A stretch of 64,000 nucleotides of DNA, from contig NZ_CP036264.1 of assembly GCF_008035925.1 (NCBI RefSeq), positions 8,284,343 to 8,348,342 of the forward strand, written 5' to 3'. Origin of the DNA: Stieleria maiorica. Lineage in GTDB: Bacteria; Planctomycetota; Planctomycetia; Pirellulales; Pirellulaceae. The position numbers and the translations under genes were made by a program. The notes below the pieces were generated by a model. That model was not told the origin of the DNA and made no database searches. It was given only the letters and a program-made list of their open reading frames with translations. Shown here in pieces: positions 32,227-42,300 of the stretch; positions within the stretch are counted from its first letter, which is position 1, and each line of letters begins with the position of its first letter.

Positions 32227-32506
32227 AGATCTCCCCAACCTGCCTGAATGGCGTCTCTGCCAGAATGGTGCCATTCACAAACCACGCCTGACCTTCGCTT
32301 TGCAGGCGTTAGCGTGCCCAATGCCCATCGCTACCCGACCTGATTGATGGCTGGCAGCAAAGGACGGTTGGGGAAAAGATTTCTGTTTTTCCAGTGTCAA
32401 TTGTCGATCTCGCCTGACGTCGTTCGACAACTTTATGATCGCCGGATCAAAGGGTCGAGAAGGCCGACGAGAAGGCGAGCGTAACTTCCACTCGGAGAAT
32501 CACTCA

Positions 32507-32911
32507 ATGAGCAAACAGATTTTTGTCAACTTGCCCGTTTCTGATCTGCAACGCTCCACAGCGTTTTACCAAGCACTTGATTTCAAGAACAATCCGCAGT
32601 TCTCCGACGAAACGGCCGCCTGCATGGTTTGGAGCGAGGCCATCTTCGTCATGTTGCTGACCCACCCAAAGTGGCAAACGTTCACCGATCGTCCGATCTG
32701 CCCCGCCACATCCAGCGAAGTGATGCTGGCTTTTTCTTGCGATCACCGCGACGCCGTGGACAAAATGATCGAGGTGGCCGGGGAACATGGTGGCACCGTA
32801 GACATCAATCCGGTGCAAGACCACGGCTTCATGTACGGCCGATCCTTCGCCGATCTCGACGGCCACGTCTGGGAGCCGTTCTGGATGGACCCCCAAGCCG
32901 TGGAGCGATAG
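32507..32911 (+). CDS. VOC-family (glyoxalase-fold) protein
   Basis: 134 residues starting MSKQIFVNLPVSDLQRSTAF, the first beta strand and helix of the vicinal-oxygen-chelate fold, and ending with DLDGHVWEPFWMDP, the conserved metal-site region. Members include glyoxalases, dioxygenases and antibiotic-binding proteins; this one is closest to small single-domain proteins of unknown substrate. A CGGAG ribosome-binding site precedes the ATG at 32507. It opens the detoxification-type gene set. Confidence 0.85.
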   Translation: MSKQIFVNLPVSDLQRSTAFYQALDFKNNPQFSDETAACMVWSEAIFVMLLTHPKWQTFTDRPICPATSSEVMLAFSCDHRDAVDKMIEVAGEHGGTVDINPVQDHGFMYGRSFADLDGHVWEPFWMDPQAVER

Positions 32912-33037
32912 GCCGACGCTCTGGAAGCGGCCCTTTTGCAGGCTTGCAGTCCTCGGGTGCGGCAGGGCAGTGCTTCAGGGGCTACGGAGAGCAGCAAACA
33001 CGAATTGAATGGACCACTTCATCAAGGAGATTGACGA

Positions 33038-33724
33038 ATGCCAAACCGAATTGTTAGTCGAACCGAATGGAATGAAGCGCGCGCGGAGCTGCTTGCTCGC
33101 GAAAAAGAGCAGACGCACGCCAGCGATGCGTTGGCTGCAGCTCGGCGGCGGCTACCGATGACGCCGATGGAACCGGTCACGGTCATCGGGGCAAATGGAT
33201 CCGTTGGGCTGCAGGAGGTGTTTGAGGGCCGGCGACTCTTGATCGTTTACCACTTCATGTGGAAAAACGGGAAGCCACACCACCAGCAGTGCGAAGGGTG
33301 CACGCACAGTCAAGCGGCCATGACCGCTGCGGTGTGTGCCTATCTGGCCGAGCGAGATGTGACCTACGCCGTCTTCAGCAGCGGCCCGATCGACGAGATT
33401 CTCGCCTATCGGGATTTCATGGGCTGGACGATGCCATGGTACTCGACCGCCGACTCCCCGGACGTCTTGGCGACTCGAAATGGCGGCGACCTCCGCTGCT
33501 ATCTGAGAACCGACGATCAGGTGTTCCAGACCTACGAAACCAAATGGCGTGGAATCGAAGCCATGATGCCTTCGCTGCAGTTGCTCGACCTGACAGCGGA
33601 CGGCCGCCAGGAAACCTGGGAGGACTCGCCAGCGGACGTTCCCCTTGCCAAAGCCGGTTCGTGGTGGCGCCGTGCTGGCCGTCCGATTGCTCAGTGGACG
33701 CGCACCGATGAAGCGGTTGATTAG
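33038..33724 (+). CDS. DUF899-family thioredoxin-like protein
   Basis: 228 residues. DUF899 features are the N-terminal RTEWNEARAELLAREKE, the LLIVYHFMW strand and the QQCEGCTHSQAAM segment, which in this family takes the place of the thioredoxin active site, and the later PWYSTADSPDVL. The reaction is unknown. A strong AAGGAG site lies 8 nt before the ATG. It follows the VOC gene by 126 bp in the same direction. Confidence 0.88.
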   Translation: MPNRIVSRTEWNEARAELLAREKEQTHASDALAAARRRLPMTPMEPVTVIGANGSVGLQEVFEGRRLLIVYHFMWKNGKPHHQQCEGCTHSQAAMTAAVCAYLAERDVTYAVFSSGPIDEILAYRDFMGWTMPWYSTADSPDVLATRNGGDLRCYLRTDDQVFQTYETKWRGIEAMMPSLQLLDLTADGRQETWEDSPADVPLAKAGSWWRRAGRPIAQWTRTDEAVD

Positions 33725-33756
33725 AGCGGGCAAAAACTGAAGACGGCGGCACGAAG

Positions 33757-33808
33757 TGCTAGCCAATTCAATCCAAGCGGTCGCCAGTCCCCGGATCGCG
33801 ACGCTGAC
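33757..33808 (-). pseudogene. Fragment matching the metallophosphoesterase N-terminal region
   Basis: On the minus strand this reads TGVSVAIRGLATAWIEL, nearly identical to FGVSVAVRGLATAWVEY of the metallophosphoesterase encoded at 47470-48747 (DNA positions about 48530-48580). About 50 bp of GTCGCCAGTCCCCGGATCGC-type sequence is shared. It is a decayed partial copy: the frame has no matching continuation on either side. It is followed by the TCTTCTTGTC element, as is the full gene at 48843. Confidence 0.65.
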
Positions 33809-33809
33809 G

Positions 33810-33860
33810 CCTGTGCAACATCTTCTTGTCACCCATTTTCTTGTCGCCAGTTCGCCCCAC
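33810..33860. repeat. Copy of the TCTTCTTGTCAC...TTTTCTTGTC element
   Basis: Reads GCAACATCTTCTTGTCACCC then ATTTTCTTGTCGCCAGTTCG. The same GCAACATCTTCTTGTCAC phrase occurs at 48843. The element directly abuts the broken DUF1330 reading frame on its right and the metallophosphoesterase fragment on its left, so it marks a rearrangement junction. Confidence 0.75.
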
Positions 33861-33861
33861 C

Positions 33862-33966
33862 GTGGAGGAGGCTCGCACATGGTACGACAGCCCGGCCTAC
33901 CAGGAAGCCGCTCAGCATCGTTTCCGTGGCGCGGTCAACCGCGGCCTCATCGTGGAGGGGATTTGA
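33862..33966 (+). pseudogene. C-terminal remnant of a DUF1330-family gene
   Basis: 34 codons read VEEARTWYDSPAYQEAAQHR followed by FRGAVNRGLIVEGI and a stop. This is the conserved end of DUF1330 proteins (WYxSPEYQ...R). These small proteins have about 95 residues; the first two-thirds are absent and the sequence directly upstream is an intergenic repeat. No start codon or ribosome site suits the remnant. Confidence 0.7.
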
Positions 33967-34083
33967 CCCGGTGAACTCCCTCGCCAAACTCCCGACAAGT
34001 TGCGTCCGTAGTACCCTTGCAGAACAGGTCGATGGTTTCAGCGAGGCTGCGAGCGAGTCACCGAGAAGGCATTCTCCCTTTGT

Positions 34084-35067
34084 CTATTCCATGGATTCAC
34101 GAAGCCGACGGTCGACTGCAATCGCAATCTTTCCTTGCACACCGTTGTTGGAACTCTCAAGACGCGCATGTGCGAGCGGAATGTCGGCGAGCGAATAGAC
34201 AGCGCCCACGTGTGGCTGGAGCTGACCGCGCTCTATCAATGCACTCAACTCATCAAGCTTGCCGCGGTTTTGTCTTGTGAAAACGAAGTGATAACTCGCG
34301 TTTTTACCCCAGGCTTGAATGAGGTTTTGTGGCAGCGCGGTGTCCACGATTGTGACAACGCGGCCAAGTTGGGCCAGCGCGTCGGGGCTGCGCGACAAGG
34401 TGTCGCCGCCGATGGTATCGAACACCACATCGACTCCTCGGCCACCCGTTTCCCGCATGATGGAATCGACGTAGTCCTCCTTTTGGTAGTCGATGATCAC
34501 ATCGGCCCCCATACTTCGTGCGAACTCAGCGTTTGCTTCGCGCACGGTCGTGAACACCTTCGCTCCGATGGCTTTTGCGAGCTGGATCGCCACATGACCG
34601 ACTCCTCCTGCGCCACCGTGTATCAGAATGCATTCACCAACTCTTAGCACCGCACGTACGATCAGTGCTTCCCACACCGTTCCGCCAACCAAGGTCAGGC
34701 TTGCCGCCTCAAGATGGCTCAACGAGGCAGGCTTCTTTCCGATGATGCTTTCGGCGGCAACGTGGTACTCGGCATAACTCCCGGGCCCGTCAAATATTTG
34801 CGGGGTGTACCAGACTTCGTCTCCTGGAGAGAAGGTCGTCACACCCGCTCCGACTTCTTCGACCACGCCCGATACGTCGTGTCCGGTAATGGCCGGCAGT
34901 TGCACCAGGTCGTGATAATCGCCGCGTCGGACCTGGTAATCCAACGGATTGATGGAGGTTGCATGTACCCGGACCAGGACTTGCTTCGCGTGCGGCACCG
35001 GCTTGGGGACGTCACAAAGCTCGAACGATTCCGGGCCACCAAACGACTTCAGTATTATCGCTTTCAT
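34084..35067 (-). CDS. Zinc-independent MDR alcohol dehydrogenase/quinone oxidoreductase
   Basis: 327 residues. The GroES-like N-terminal part ([20 protein letters not shown]) and Rossmann part with [20 protein letters not shown] place it in the QOR branch of medium-chain dehydrogenases. The catalytic and structural zinc Cys ligands of classical alcohol dehydrogenases are absent. It probably reduces quinones or enones with NADPH in the cytoplasm. The start at 35067 is preferred; one four codons upstream is also possible. It is convergent with the DUF899 gene, separated by gene debris. Confidence 0.88.
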   Translation of the reverse strand: MKAIILKSFGGPESFELCDVPKPVPHAKQVLVRVHATSINPLDYQVRRGDYHDLVQLPAITGHDVSGVVEEVGAGVTTFSPGDEVWYTPQIFDGPGSYAEYHVAAESIIGKKPASLSHLEAASLTLVGGTVWEALIVRAVLRVGECILIHGGAGGVGHVAIQLAKAIGAKVFTTVREANAEFARSMGADVIIDYQKEDYVDSIMRETGGRGVDVVFDTIGGDTLSRSPDALAQLGRVVTIVDTALPQNLIQAWGKNASYHFVFTRQNRGKLDELSALIERGQLQPHVGAVYSLADIPLAHARLESSNNGVQGKIAIAVDRRLRESME

Positions 35068-35199
35068 TGCAATCTGCATTTCGATACATCGATGAACGAT
35101 TCTGCTGAGCAACCGAGGCACGCTGAACAATAATGTGCACCAAGTAGCGGACATGCGGCCCCGGTCAGGTGCAGGGGATGGTTCGGCGTCTTCGCTTGC

Positions 35200-35901
<702 letters not shown>

Positions 35902-36030
35902 GGTTTTCTCCAGAAGAGAAGAGTTCTCTGTTCTGCACCGCGACACCGCGATGTCTGCAAAGCAGGATAGAAAACCGGATGAGGAGAGTATCGGCGGTTA
36001 TTGCGGACTCTTTGGCGATTCTTGCTGTCT

Positions 36031-36957
<927 letters not shown>

Positions 36958-37249
36958 GATGCAACCTGCTGGTCTATGCCTCCTTCGCCGACCGCCAAAG
37001 CTAGCCGGCAGGAGTTGCGGAGGAACCTCGGAACTCCGACAAGCCGTGAAGCGGCACGGCCTGTCGCAGCATCATTGAAACACATTGTTCGGCATTACCG
37101 ACCAGCTTCATGGTAGTGCTTTCGAGGCCAACTTCATAGCAACCGGATTGGAATTCGACCGGTAAAACAAAGGACAGGGTTTTCACAGCGCATCGCCTAG
37201 CCGCGAAGTGAATGACGTTGTCTGATTTGGGATCGGCATACGCGACAGG

Positions 37250-38431
37250 TTAGACCGTCACTTGATCGTCCCTTACAACGATGGGCTCGTATTTTGGCCG
37301 TTCGGACAACAATACCCCCAAACCTTCCGCGGTGGTGGGATGCGCGAAGATCGCATCCGTCAACAGGGTGTACGGCACTGGTGCCAACATCGCCGTTTGG
37401 ACGGCCGCCAGCATCTCGCTCGCTTCCACACCAAATGCCGTGAACCCGAGAAGGCGATCGTCATCTCCCACGAGCGCTTTTACAAACCCTCGAGTCTCCG
37501 AGAGTGTACGACTGCGCAGCACAGCTGCCATAGGAATCTTTGCTACCCGGAACGCAATACCTTGGCGTTTTGCCTCCGTTTCGTTCAGTCCCACGCGAGC
37601 GAGTTCGGGGTCAGTGAACATTACCGAAGGGATCAAGCGATTGGTGGTCGTGCGATTGCCGCCTGCCAAGTTGTCGCGAACGACGCGGAAGTCGTCGTAG
37701 CTCACGTGAGTGAATTTCGGGCTTCCCGCCACCTCGCCTAATGCCCACACCTCTCTTGCCGTCGTCTCAAGGCGGTCGTTCACACGAATGAAGCCTGCTG
37801 CGTCGAGTTCGATTCCGCCTTTCGACGCGTCCAGGCGGTCGGTGTTCGGCGTCCTTCCTGCGGCGACAAGAAGGTCGGTTGCGGTAATCATTTCGGTTTT
37901 CGGTTCATCTCCGATGCGAAACGCGATTCGAACTTGGGCGCGCGTACCAGTTGCAATGAAGACCCGTTCGCCGCGCAGCAGCCTCGTTCCACCCGATCGC
38001 AACTCGACGGCGATCGTCCGGTCTTCGACAAATCGCCCTTCCCCAACGACAACTTCGGCGCCACTGGTGTTAAACCGCTCAATGTGCAGGTCGGCAAGCC
38101 CGTCGATCATACCTTGCTTGCGACGCACCACGCCTCGCATATCGACCGAAATGCTGTCCGTCGAAATACCAAACTCTTCTCCGCGGCGCAGTAGCGAGGC
38201 CACTTTCGCGCTGTGGATCACGTTCTTGCTGGGCAAGCACGCCACGTTGGGGCAGGCACCACCGAGTGCGCTGCGCTCGACGACAATCGTCGACTGATTT
38301 TGACGGGCAAGAGTCCAAGCCAGGAACTTGCCCGCTTCGCCACTGCCAATGACGACATTGTGATAATGCTCTTTCCTCATGCTTGATCCGAGATTGTGGA
38401 TGTCAGTCGCGGGAATGGCTGAGTCGGTCAT
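37250..38431 (-). CDS. Pyridine nucleotide-disulfide oxidoreductase-like flavoprotein lacking the NAD domain
   Basis: 393 residues. The FAD fold is VVIGSGEAGKFLAW and the redox pair is Cys60/Cys65 (GGACPNVACLPSKN), as in mercuric reductase-like proteins. The C-terminal dimerisation domain has the HPTTAEGLG His/Glu pair. Between them, ATGTRA joins directly to VRIAFRIG...LLVAAGRTPNT: the central NAD(P)-binding Rossmann domain of about 110 residues, with its second GxGxxG, is missing, so the protein is shorter than the usual 450-480 residues. The start at 38431 has AGGAG 6 nt upstream (38438-38442). Electron transfer from NAD(P)H is unlikely in this form. Confidence 0.8.
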   Translation of the reverse strand: MTDSAIPATDIHNLGSSMRKEHYHNVVIGSGEAGKFLAWTLARQNQSTIVVERSALGGACPNVACLPSKNVIHSAKVASLLRRGEEFGISTDSISVDMRGVVRRKQGMIDGLADLHIERFNTSGAEVVVGEGRFVEDRTIAVELRSGGTRLLRGERVFIATGTRAQVRIAFRIGDEPKTEMITATDLLVAAGRTPNTDRLDASKGGIELDAAGFIRVNDRLETTAREVWALGEVAGSPKFTHVSYDDFRVVRDNLAGGNRTTTNRLIPSVMFTDPELARVGLNETEAKRQGIAFRVAKIPMAAVLRSRTLSETRGFVKALVGDDDRLLGFTAFGVEASEMLAAVQTAMLAPVPYTLLTDAIFAHPTTAEGLGVLLSERPKYEPIVVRDDQVTV

Positions 38432-38475
38432 GGGGATCTCCTGAATGAAAGGTGACGCATCGTGAATACCGATGG

Positions 38476-39348
38476 CTATTCGGAATCGTGGGACGGAGGC
38501 GTTGCAGGGGAGTGTTGATTGGAATCGCTCAAGCGATAGTCGTTGCGTCGCTTGGTTTGAGAGAACGCCCATGCAAGCGTGTAGGATGCCACTTCTTCCC
38601 AGCCACGCTCGGCAATCAACAAATGAGAGCGGCCGGAGAATTCTTTGAAATCGGTCACCGAGTTTGAACAAGCATGACGGTGTAAGACGCGTCGAGTGAT
38701 CGTGTTTGGGACTAGATGATCGTCGCTACCGGAAACCAGCAACAATGGTGCTCGTTTGTGATTGCAATAATTCACGTAAAGTGGTGAGCGCGGGGTCAGG
38801 TTCGAGAATGCTAGCTCAAAAAGCACGCGGGCAGGCGCCGGAACCACATAACGATCGAAGAGCTCTGCTGCCTCGTCGTCGTCCACCGCATTTGCGACCA
38901 CACTTCGGAACCGATTCGATGACAGGGATACCGAACGCCCGTCGTTGAACGGATTGAGTAACACAGGGGCGATCATGCGGAGTTGTACGAACGTATACCG
39001 CCACACTCCAGGTGCCGCAGGCGCCGCGATGGCTACTCCTGCGCTGCCCCAACCACGGTCTAACAGCAATTGCACCAGGAGGCCGCCAAAGGAGTGTCCG
39101 ATCAGGAGCACCGGAGTGTCGAGCTTCTCAAGCAACCGCTCGTAGTGCTCGAAGATTTCGGCCGTGCCCAGCTCGGCAATTGACCTTCCCCGCTGGCATG
39201 TTTGACCTACCGTCTCACCAAACCGAGGCCATTCGGGGACCAGAACGTTGTATCCCCGCGATCGGTAGTACTCTGCAAAGCGTTCCAGACTCTGCGATGA
39301 GAGCCAGAGTCCGTGTATTAGAACGATTGTGTAGGCTGTGGGAGACAC
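38476..39348 (-). CDS. Alpha/beta hydrolase
   Basis: 290 residues. The oxyanion region is VLIHGLWLSS, the nucleophile elbow GHSFGGLLVQ, the acid SGSDDHLVP and the catalytic His region GRSHLLIAE, giving the complete Ser-Asp-His order of the fold. The substrate is unknown (esterase or lipase-like). It precedes the flavoprotein gene by 44 bp on the same strand and may share its transcript. Confidence 0.85.
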   Translation of the reverse strand: MSPTAYTIVLIHGLWLSSQSLERFAEYYRSRGYNVLVPEWPRFGETVGQTCQRGRSIAELGTAEIFEHYERLLEKLDTPVLLIGHSFGGLLVQLLLDRGWGSAGVAIAAPAAPGVWRYTFVQLRMIAPVLLNPFNDGRSVSLSSNRFRSVVANAVDDDEAAELFDRYVVPAPARVLFELAFSNLTPRSPLYVNYCNHKRAPLLLVSGSDDHLVPNTITRRVLHRHACSNSVTDFKEFSGRSHLLIAERGWEEVASYTLAWAFSQTKRRNDYRLSDSNQHSPATPPSHDSE

Positions 39349-39616
39349 TTCGGGGAGCAGTCGCTTGAGAGAAGGAACCTGTTTCTTTCGGCAGTCTCAT
39401 TGAGCGTAGGAGGTGGACACCGGACCGCAATGACATTCGTTGACGCAGCAGTCAGGCCGCGTTAGGTGGTGGTGCCCTGTTCGGCAAATGTCGCTCACCC
39501 GAGACTGCTTCAAGTGACGCACGGGACACCGGTCGGTCCGGAAGCTTCCCTCAATCCCCAGCAGGTACGTATACTTGTGCACGTATGGTGGAAGTCGACT
39601 TTAATGGGCTCCGAGA

Positions 39617-40243
39617 ATGGACAATGATCACACGACTTTGGCTGTTCAGCATTACCTGGAAGAACTTGCCCAGATGGAGGGCGATGCTGCGGTGGCCCCC
39701 GTCGTCGGCGAGCTCATCGCTCGCTCGGTCGCACGACTCCAGTTGCTCTGTGGGTCGCTATTGTTCAGAAGCTATCCTCGCCTGTTGTCCCCGCCACTCA
39801 ATTTGCAAACAGAGGAACTGCTTAGCGCGGTTGTCGACCGACTGCTACGGGCGATTCGAGAAGTCAGACCCAAGACGGTTCGCCAGTTCTTTGCGCTCGC
39901 AAATAAGCACATTCGTTGGGAGCTCAATGACCTTGCGCGGCAACTGGACGGACCATCGGCAGCGCTCGAATTGCAAGAAGGACTCGTCGCTTCGCCTGAG
40001 CCGAGCGGCTCACAATTGAGCGGTAACGCGCGACGTATTTTGCAGGCGATCGAAGAACTGCCCGAGGCGGAACGTGAGACATTTAGCTTGGTACGTGTGC
40101 AGGGGATGAGCCACGTCGAGGTGGCTGAACTTGTCGGAGTCTCTACCAAGACGATTCAGCGGCGTCTGAATCGAAGTCTGATGCTACTCTCGGCGAAACT
40201 CAGCGATCTTGATCCCATGGCATCAACGCCAAATGGAGTCTAG
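39617..40243 (+). CDS. ECF-type RNA polymerase sigma factor
   Basis: 208 residues. Region 2 is present (SVARLQLLCGSLLF, LAAVVDRLLRAIRE-like phrases ending RWELNDLARQLDG) and region 4 is clear: AIEELPEAERETFSLVRVQG then VAELVGVSTKTIQRRLNRS. This is the pattern of planctomycetal ECF factors paired with Ser/Thr kinases. Its TAG stop overlaps a GTG of the kinase gene, so the two are almost certainly one transcript. No anti-sigma factor is seen; the kinase may control it. Confidence 0.88.
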   Translation: MDNDHTTLAVQHYLEELAQMEGDAAVAPVVGELIARSVARLQLLCGSLLFRSYPRLLSPPLNLQTEELLSAVVDRLLRAIREVRPKTVRQFFALANKHIRWELNDLARQLDGPSAALELQEGLVASPEPSGSQLSGNARRILQAIEELPEAERETFSLVRVQGMSHVEVAELVGVSTKTIQRRLNRSLMLLSAKLSDLDPMASTPNGV

Positions 40244-40248
40244 TGGCC

Positions 40249-42300
40249 ATGCCTCACAACGCGCGAGTAGAAGAACTCGTTGAGCAGATCATGGAGTCCG
40301 AAATCTCGACAGAAGAGGCTTGCCGCTTCGAACCGAGCCTGTTGCCGGCGGTGGTAGTTCGACTGGAACAGATCCGGGCCGTTGCCTTGCAGGTCGATTC
40401 GCTTTTTCCGTCCCGGGAACGAGCGGCATGGCCCGCGTCAGCAACTTTTCCATCAGGGGCAGCGCTGCCAACCGTGCCAGGCTACGACATCGAGGATGTG
40501 CTCGGCCGAGGTGGCGTGGGCGTGGTGTACAAGGCGACTCAGCTCAGCCTGCATCGTTCCGTCGCCCTGAAAATGCTACTGGTCGGCTCCTACGCAAGCC
40601 AGCTAGAACTGGCGCGATTCACTCGCGAAGCGAAGGCACTCGCTGCACTTCGGCACCCCAATATCGTCCAGATCTACGACGTGGGGCAGGTGGATGGCCG
40701 TCCGTTCTTCACCATGGAATTTGTGGACGGGGGGACGCTAGGGCAGCGATTTGCCAGTGCCCCCCATTCGGTCCGTGACGCGGCCAAGGTGATCGCGACG
40801 CTCGCGTCTGCAGTGCAGGCGGCTCACGATTTAGGGATCATTCACCGGGACCTCAAACCCGCCAACATTCTACTGACGGCCGACGGCGAATTGAGAATCA
40901 CCGATTTCGGTCTTGCACGAAGGGTGGATGACGCAACCGCGCTCACTCGAACGGGCGCACGAATGGGAACTCCCAGTTACATGGCGCCCGAGCAGGTTCT
41001 CGGTACGACGCTCACGGTTTCGGCGGACATCTACGCATTGGGGGCACTGCTCTATGAGATGCTCACCGGTCGCCCCCCCTTTCGAGCATCAAGTTTTGCC
41101 GAGATCGAAAGACAGTTGCTCAATGACCAGGTTGTGCCTCCGTCCAGGCTGAATCCCAAGACGCCTCGCGATCTGGATACCATTTGCTTGAAATGTCTTG
41201 AGAAAGATCCACAGCGACGCTATGCCACCTCGGACGACCTCGCTGCCGACGTGGAAAGGTTCCTTCGTCACGAACCGATTCACGCCAGACCATTGAGCCG
41301 GACAAAGCGCTTTGTGCGATGGGGACGACGAAATCCATCTCTCGCCGCAGTGTTCTTGATGTTCACCGCGTTTCTCGGTTTGCTCGCCGTCGAAGGCTCC
41401 CGCGAGGTCGCATTCGCGGCAGGTCGTCGAGCCGAGAAAGCCCGGCTCACCGCGCGACTTGAATCCGGCCTGGAATTGATGCGCGCCGAGAAGTTTTCCG
41501 AAGCCGATGCGCTGCTGGGGAAACTAGGGGACGGAGGATTTGCAGATCTGCGAGAGCGAATTGACAGTGCGTTGAGCCATTTAAAATTGGTCGAAGATTT
41601 GGGGTTGGTGACGATCCGGCGAGTCTCTGCGTGCAAGATGCTTGGGCGATCTGCTCAGACCAACCGCGACGCGGAGCGGAGCTACGAGGCGCTCTTCCAG
41701 AATGCTGGGCTGGCCGCGATTTCCGACACGCCCCAAGAGGTTGCCACCCGCATTCGTCAAATGGACACGCACAACGCTCTTTTGGCCGCAATGGACGACT
41801 GGGCCGCAAGTACGCTAGATTTGGATCGCCGAGAGTGGTTGTTGGAGATCACCAGGAATGCCGATCCGGATCCTCGAGGGTGGCGCGGCCAAGCAAGAAA
41901 CTCGGAAAATTGGGCCAAACCCCAGGCACTTTTGTCGCTTTCTCAAACAGACTTCGACGGCGAAGTTTCAGTTGAGCTACTGTGTCTGCTTGCGGATCGG
42001 ATGGACGCGGCTGGCATCGACTCGCTTTCGTTCCGACGGAAGATCCAACGCGAAAGACCCGACGATTTTCTTGCCAACATGGTGTTGGCCGATGCGCTGA
42101 GAAGCGAGTCACCCGACGAAGCGATTCGCTTTCTGCAAGCAACGGTGGCGATCTCTCCCCATGTCCCCGCGGCGCACACCAAACTGGGGGCGACACTGCT
42201 CTCGCTGGGCAGATACGACGAAGCGCGTGAGTCGCTGGAAAAGGCGCTCTTACTGAATCCCGATTCCGAGATCGCTCGCACCTATCTTGCCAAATTCTAG
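40249..42300 (+). CDS. Membrane-anchored Ser/Thr protein kinase with TPR-like C-terminus
   Basis: 683 residues. The Hanks-type kinase domain (about 80-345) has the Gly loop LGRGGVGVVYKA, Lys in VALKMLL, catalytic HRDLKPANI with Asp201, DFGLAR and the APEQ activation end. A single membrane helix follows (SLAAVFLMFTAFLGLLAVEG), then an outside domain ending with TPR-like helices (AHTKLGATLLSLGRYDEARE). The ATG at 40249 has GGAG 10 nt upstream; a GTG at 40243 overlapping the sigma-factor stop is possible. Its own stop TAG is part of the CTAG duplicated by the insertion sequence that follows. Confidence 0.9.
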   Translation: MPHNARVEELVEQIMESEISTEEACRFEPSLLPAVVVRLEQIRAVALQVDSLFPSRERAAWPASATFPSGAALPTVPGYDIEDVLGRGGVGVVYKATQLSLHRSVALKMLLVGSYASQLELARFTREAKALAALRHPNIVQIYDVGQVDGRPFFTMEFVDGGTLGQRFASAPHSVRDAAKVIATLASAVQAAHDLGIIHRDLKPANILLTADGELRITDFGLARRVDDATALTRTGARMGTPSYMAPEQVLGTTLTVSADIYALGALLYEMLTGRPPFRASSFAEIERQLLNDQVVPPSRLNPKTPRDLDTICLKCLEKDPQRRYATSDDLAADVERFLRHEPIHARPLSRTKRFVRWGRRNPSLAAVFLMFTAFLGLLAVEGSREVAFAAGRRAEKARLTARLESGLELMRAEKFSEADALLGKLGDGGFADLRERIDSALSHLKLVEDLGLVTIRRVSACKMLGRSAQTNRDAERSYEALFQNAGLAAISDTPQEVATRIRQMDTHNALLAAMDDWAASTLDLDRREWLLEITRNADPDPRGWRGQARNSENWAKPQALLSLSQTDFDGEVSVELLCLLADRMDAAGIDSLSFRRKIQRERPDDFLANMVLADALRSESPDEAIRFLQATVAISPHVPAAHTKLGATLLSLGRYDEARESLEKALLLNPDSEIARTYLAKF

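Larger units (their letters stand above)
31924..32506. other. 583-bp intergenic region rich in repeats
   Basis: No gene is supported. It contains a short palindromic TTCCGGAAACC...GGTTCCGGAA (about 31925-31957), a copy of the TTTTTCTGTC element (31968-32050), and the GGTCAAAAAAT inverted repeat (32136-32226). The right part (32230-32506) is unremarkable and presumably holds the promoter of the VOC gene. Confidence 0.6.

Noticed and set aside
37001-37186. 61-codon ORF on the minus strand between the AraC and flavoprotein genes.
   Set aside because: No family match and no ribosome site; composition is not gene-like.
39397-39582. Cys- and His-rich ORF of 61 codons on the minus strand, upstream of the sigma factor.
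   Set aside because: It is interesting for six Cys, but there is no ribosome site or family match. It may be chance in the promoter region; left out of the feature list.
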